The notes beneath the pieces were generated by a model, which worked only from the letters and a program-made list of their open reading frames with translations, did no database searches and was not told the DNA's origin. The position numbers and the translations under genes are program-made. From assembly GCF_011601265.1 (NCBI RefSeq), contig NZ_JAAOLX010000004.1, positions 124,001 through 188,000 of the forward strand: a stretch of 64,000 nt of DNA, read 5' to 3'. The stretch's first letter is position 1; every line of letters begins with the position of its first letter. Positions 63,913 to 64,000 of the stretch are shown here, one piece after another. This DNA comes from Iodobacter violaceini (GTDB lineage: Bacteria > Pseudomonadota > Gammaproteobacteria > Burkholderiales > Chitinibacteraceae).

Positions 63913-64000
63913 TTAAATCTCTGAAATTTGCACCCCTTTCAGCGAAGCAGCAAGCCCCCCCGCAGAACGCACTTTTAATTTGGTGTAAATACGTGCGCGG
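63913..64000 (-). CDS. C-terminus of a LuxR-type regulator (5' part outside window)
   Basis: The minus-strand frame entering at the right edge reads ARIYTKLKVRSAGGLAASLK and stops at 63913-63915. This is the recognition-helix end of a GerE/LuxR helix-turn-helix (HRARIYTKL-K-VRS pattern). It is probably a response regulator or other LuxR-type activator. Its position upstream of the sugar transporter operon suggests it could control it. Confidence 0.8.
   Translation of the reverse strand, partial: RARIYTKLKVRSAGGLAASLKGVQISEI

Overview
The window looks like a chromosomal segment of a Gram-negative betaproteobacterium, most likely of the order Neisseriales (Chromobacteriaceae, Iodobacter-like). 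This assignment is inference. It rests on the overall style of the proteins (outer-membrane maltoporin, lipoproteins, several chemoreceptors, a QseE/QseG/QseF set, dnaX-ybaB-recR) and on a moderate GC content. No rRNA or tRNA gene was seen.

Positions 1-11400 hold small envelope and regulatory genes: a truncated Lys/Ala-repeat secreted protein, a NUDIX hydrolase with an acyltransferase, a qseE-qseG-qseF (glrK-yfhG-glrR) operon, and a secreted 26-residue-repeat protein behind a sigma-54 promoter with a perfect GlrR-type box. A TetR/MFS pair with palindromic operators, a chemoreceptor and two small membrane proteins follow. Positions 11400-18100 hold an unusual DUF1566-Hsp70-like fusion, an unrecognised 185-residue protein, a second chemoreceptor and a periplasmic amino-acid-type binding protein. 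Positions 18180-27950 hold a complete maltodextrin locus on the minus strand: LacI-type regulator, lamB, alpha-glucosidase, malK, malE, malF, malG. It has three CG-centred palindromes upstream of lamB, RNA hairpins between genes and a strong terminator at the end.

Positions 28100-38300 are mixed chromosomal genes: a hybrid histidine kinase coupled to a MetE-like enzyme, a yybP-ykoY (manganese) riboswitch in front of a CaCA-family cation exchanger, several lipoproteins, an Ada-type alkyl-DNA repair protein, a probable copper-related secreted protein and a DNA-3-methyladenine glycosylase I. Positions 38300-50820 form an accessory region ending at the 3' end of guaA. A direct repeat of the guaA 3' end (41221-41233 and 50812-50824) delimits an integrative island of about 9.6 kb. 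It carries a GIY-YIG protein, a PD-(D/E)XK-like protein with a YkgJ-type metal-cluster protein, a caspase-like protease translationally coupled to a four-helix membrane protein, and the N-terminal stub of a TIR-like gene. An IS3-family element, itself invaded by a group II intron, cuts off both the TIR-like gene and the island integrase. A stand-alone TOPRIM-domain protein lies just outside the inner att site and probably belongs to an older element stacked at the same locus.

Positions 50812-64000 return to core genes: guaA, a GNAT acetyltransferase, a secreted PHB-depolymerase-like hydrolase, dacB, dnaX-ybaB-recR, an SMR exporter, and a glucose/mannose-type ABC transporter operon next to the C-terminus of a LuxR-type regulator at the right edge.

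The best candidates for an undescribed system are the caspase-like protease plus membrane-protein pair and its neighbouring PD-(D/E)XK/YkgJ pair in the guaA island. The most sharply supported regulatory finding is the GlrR box plus sigma-54 promoter in front of the repeat protein.
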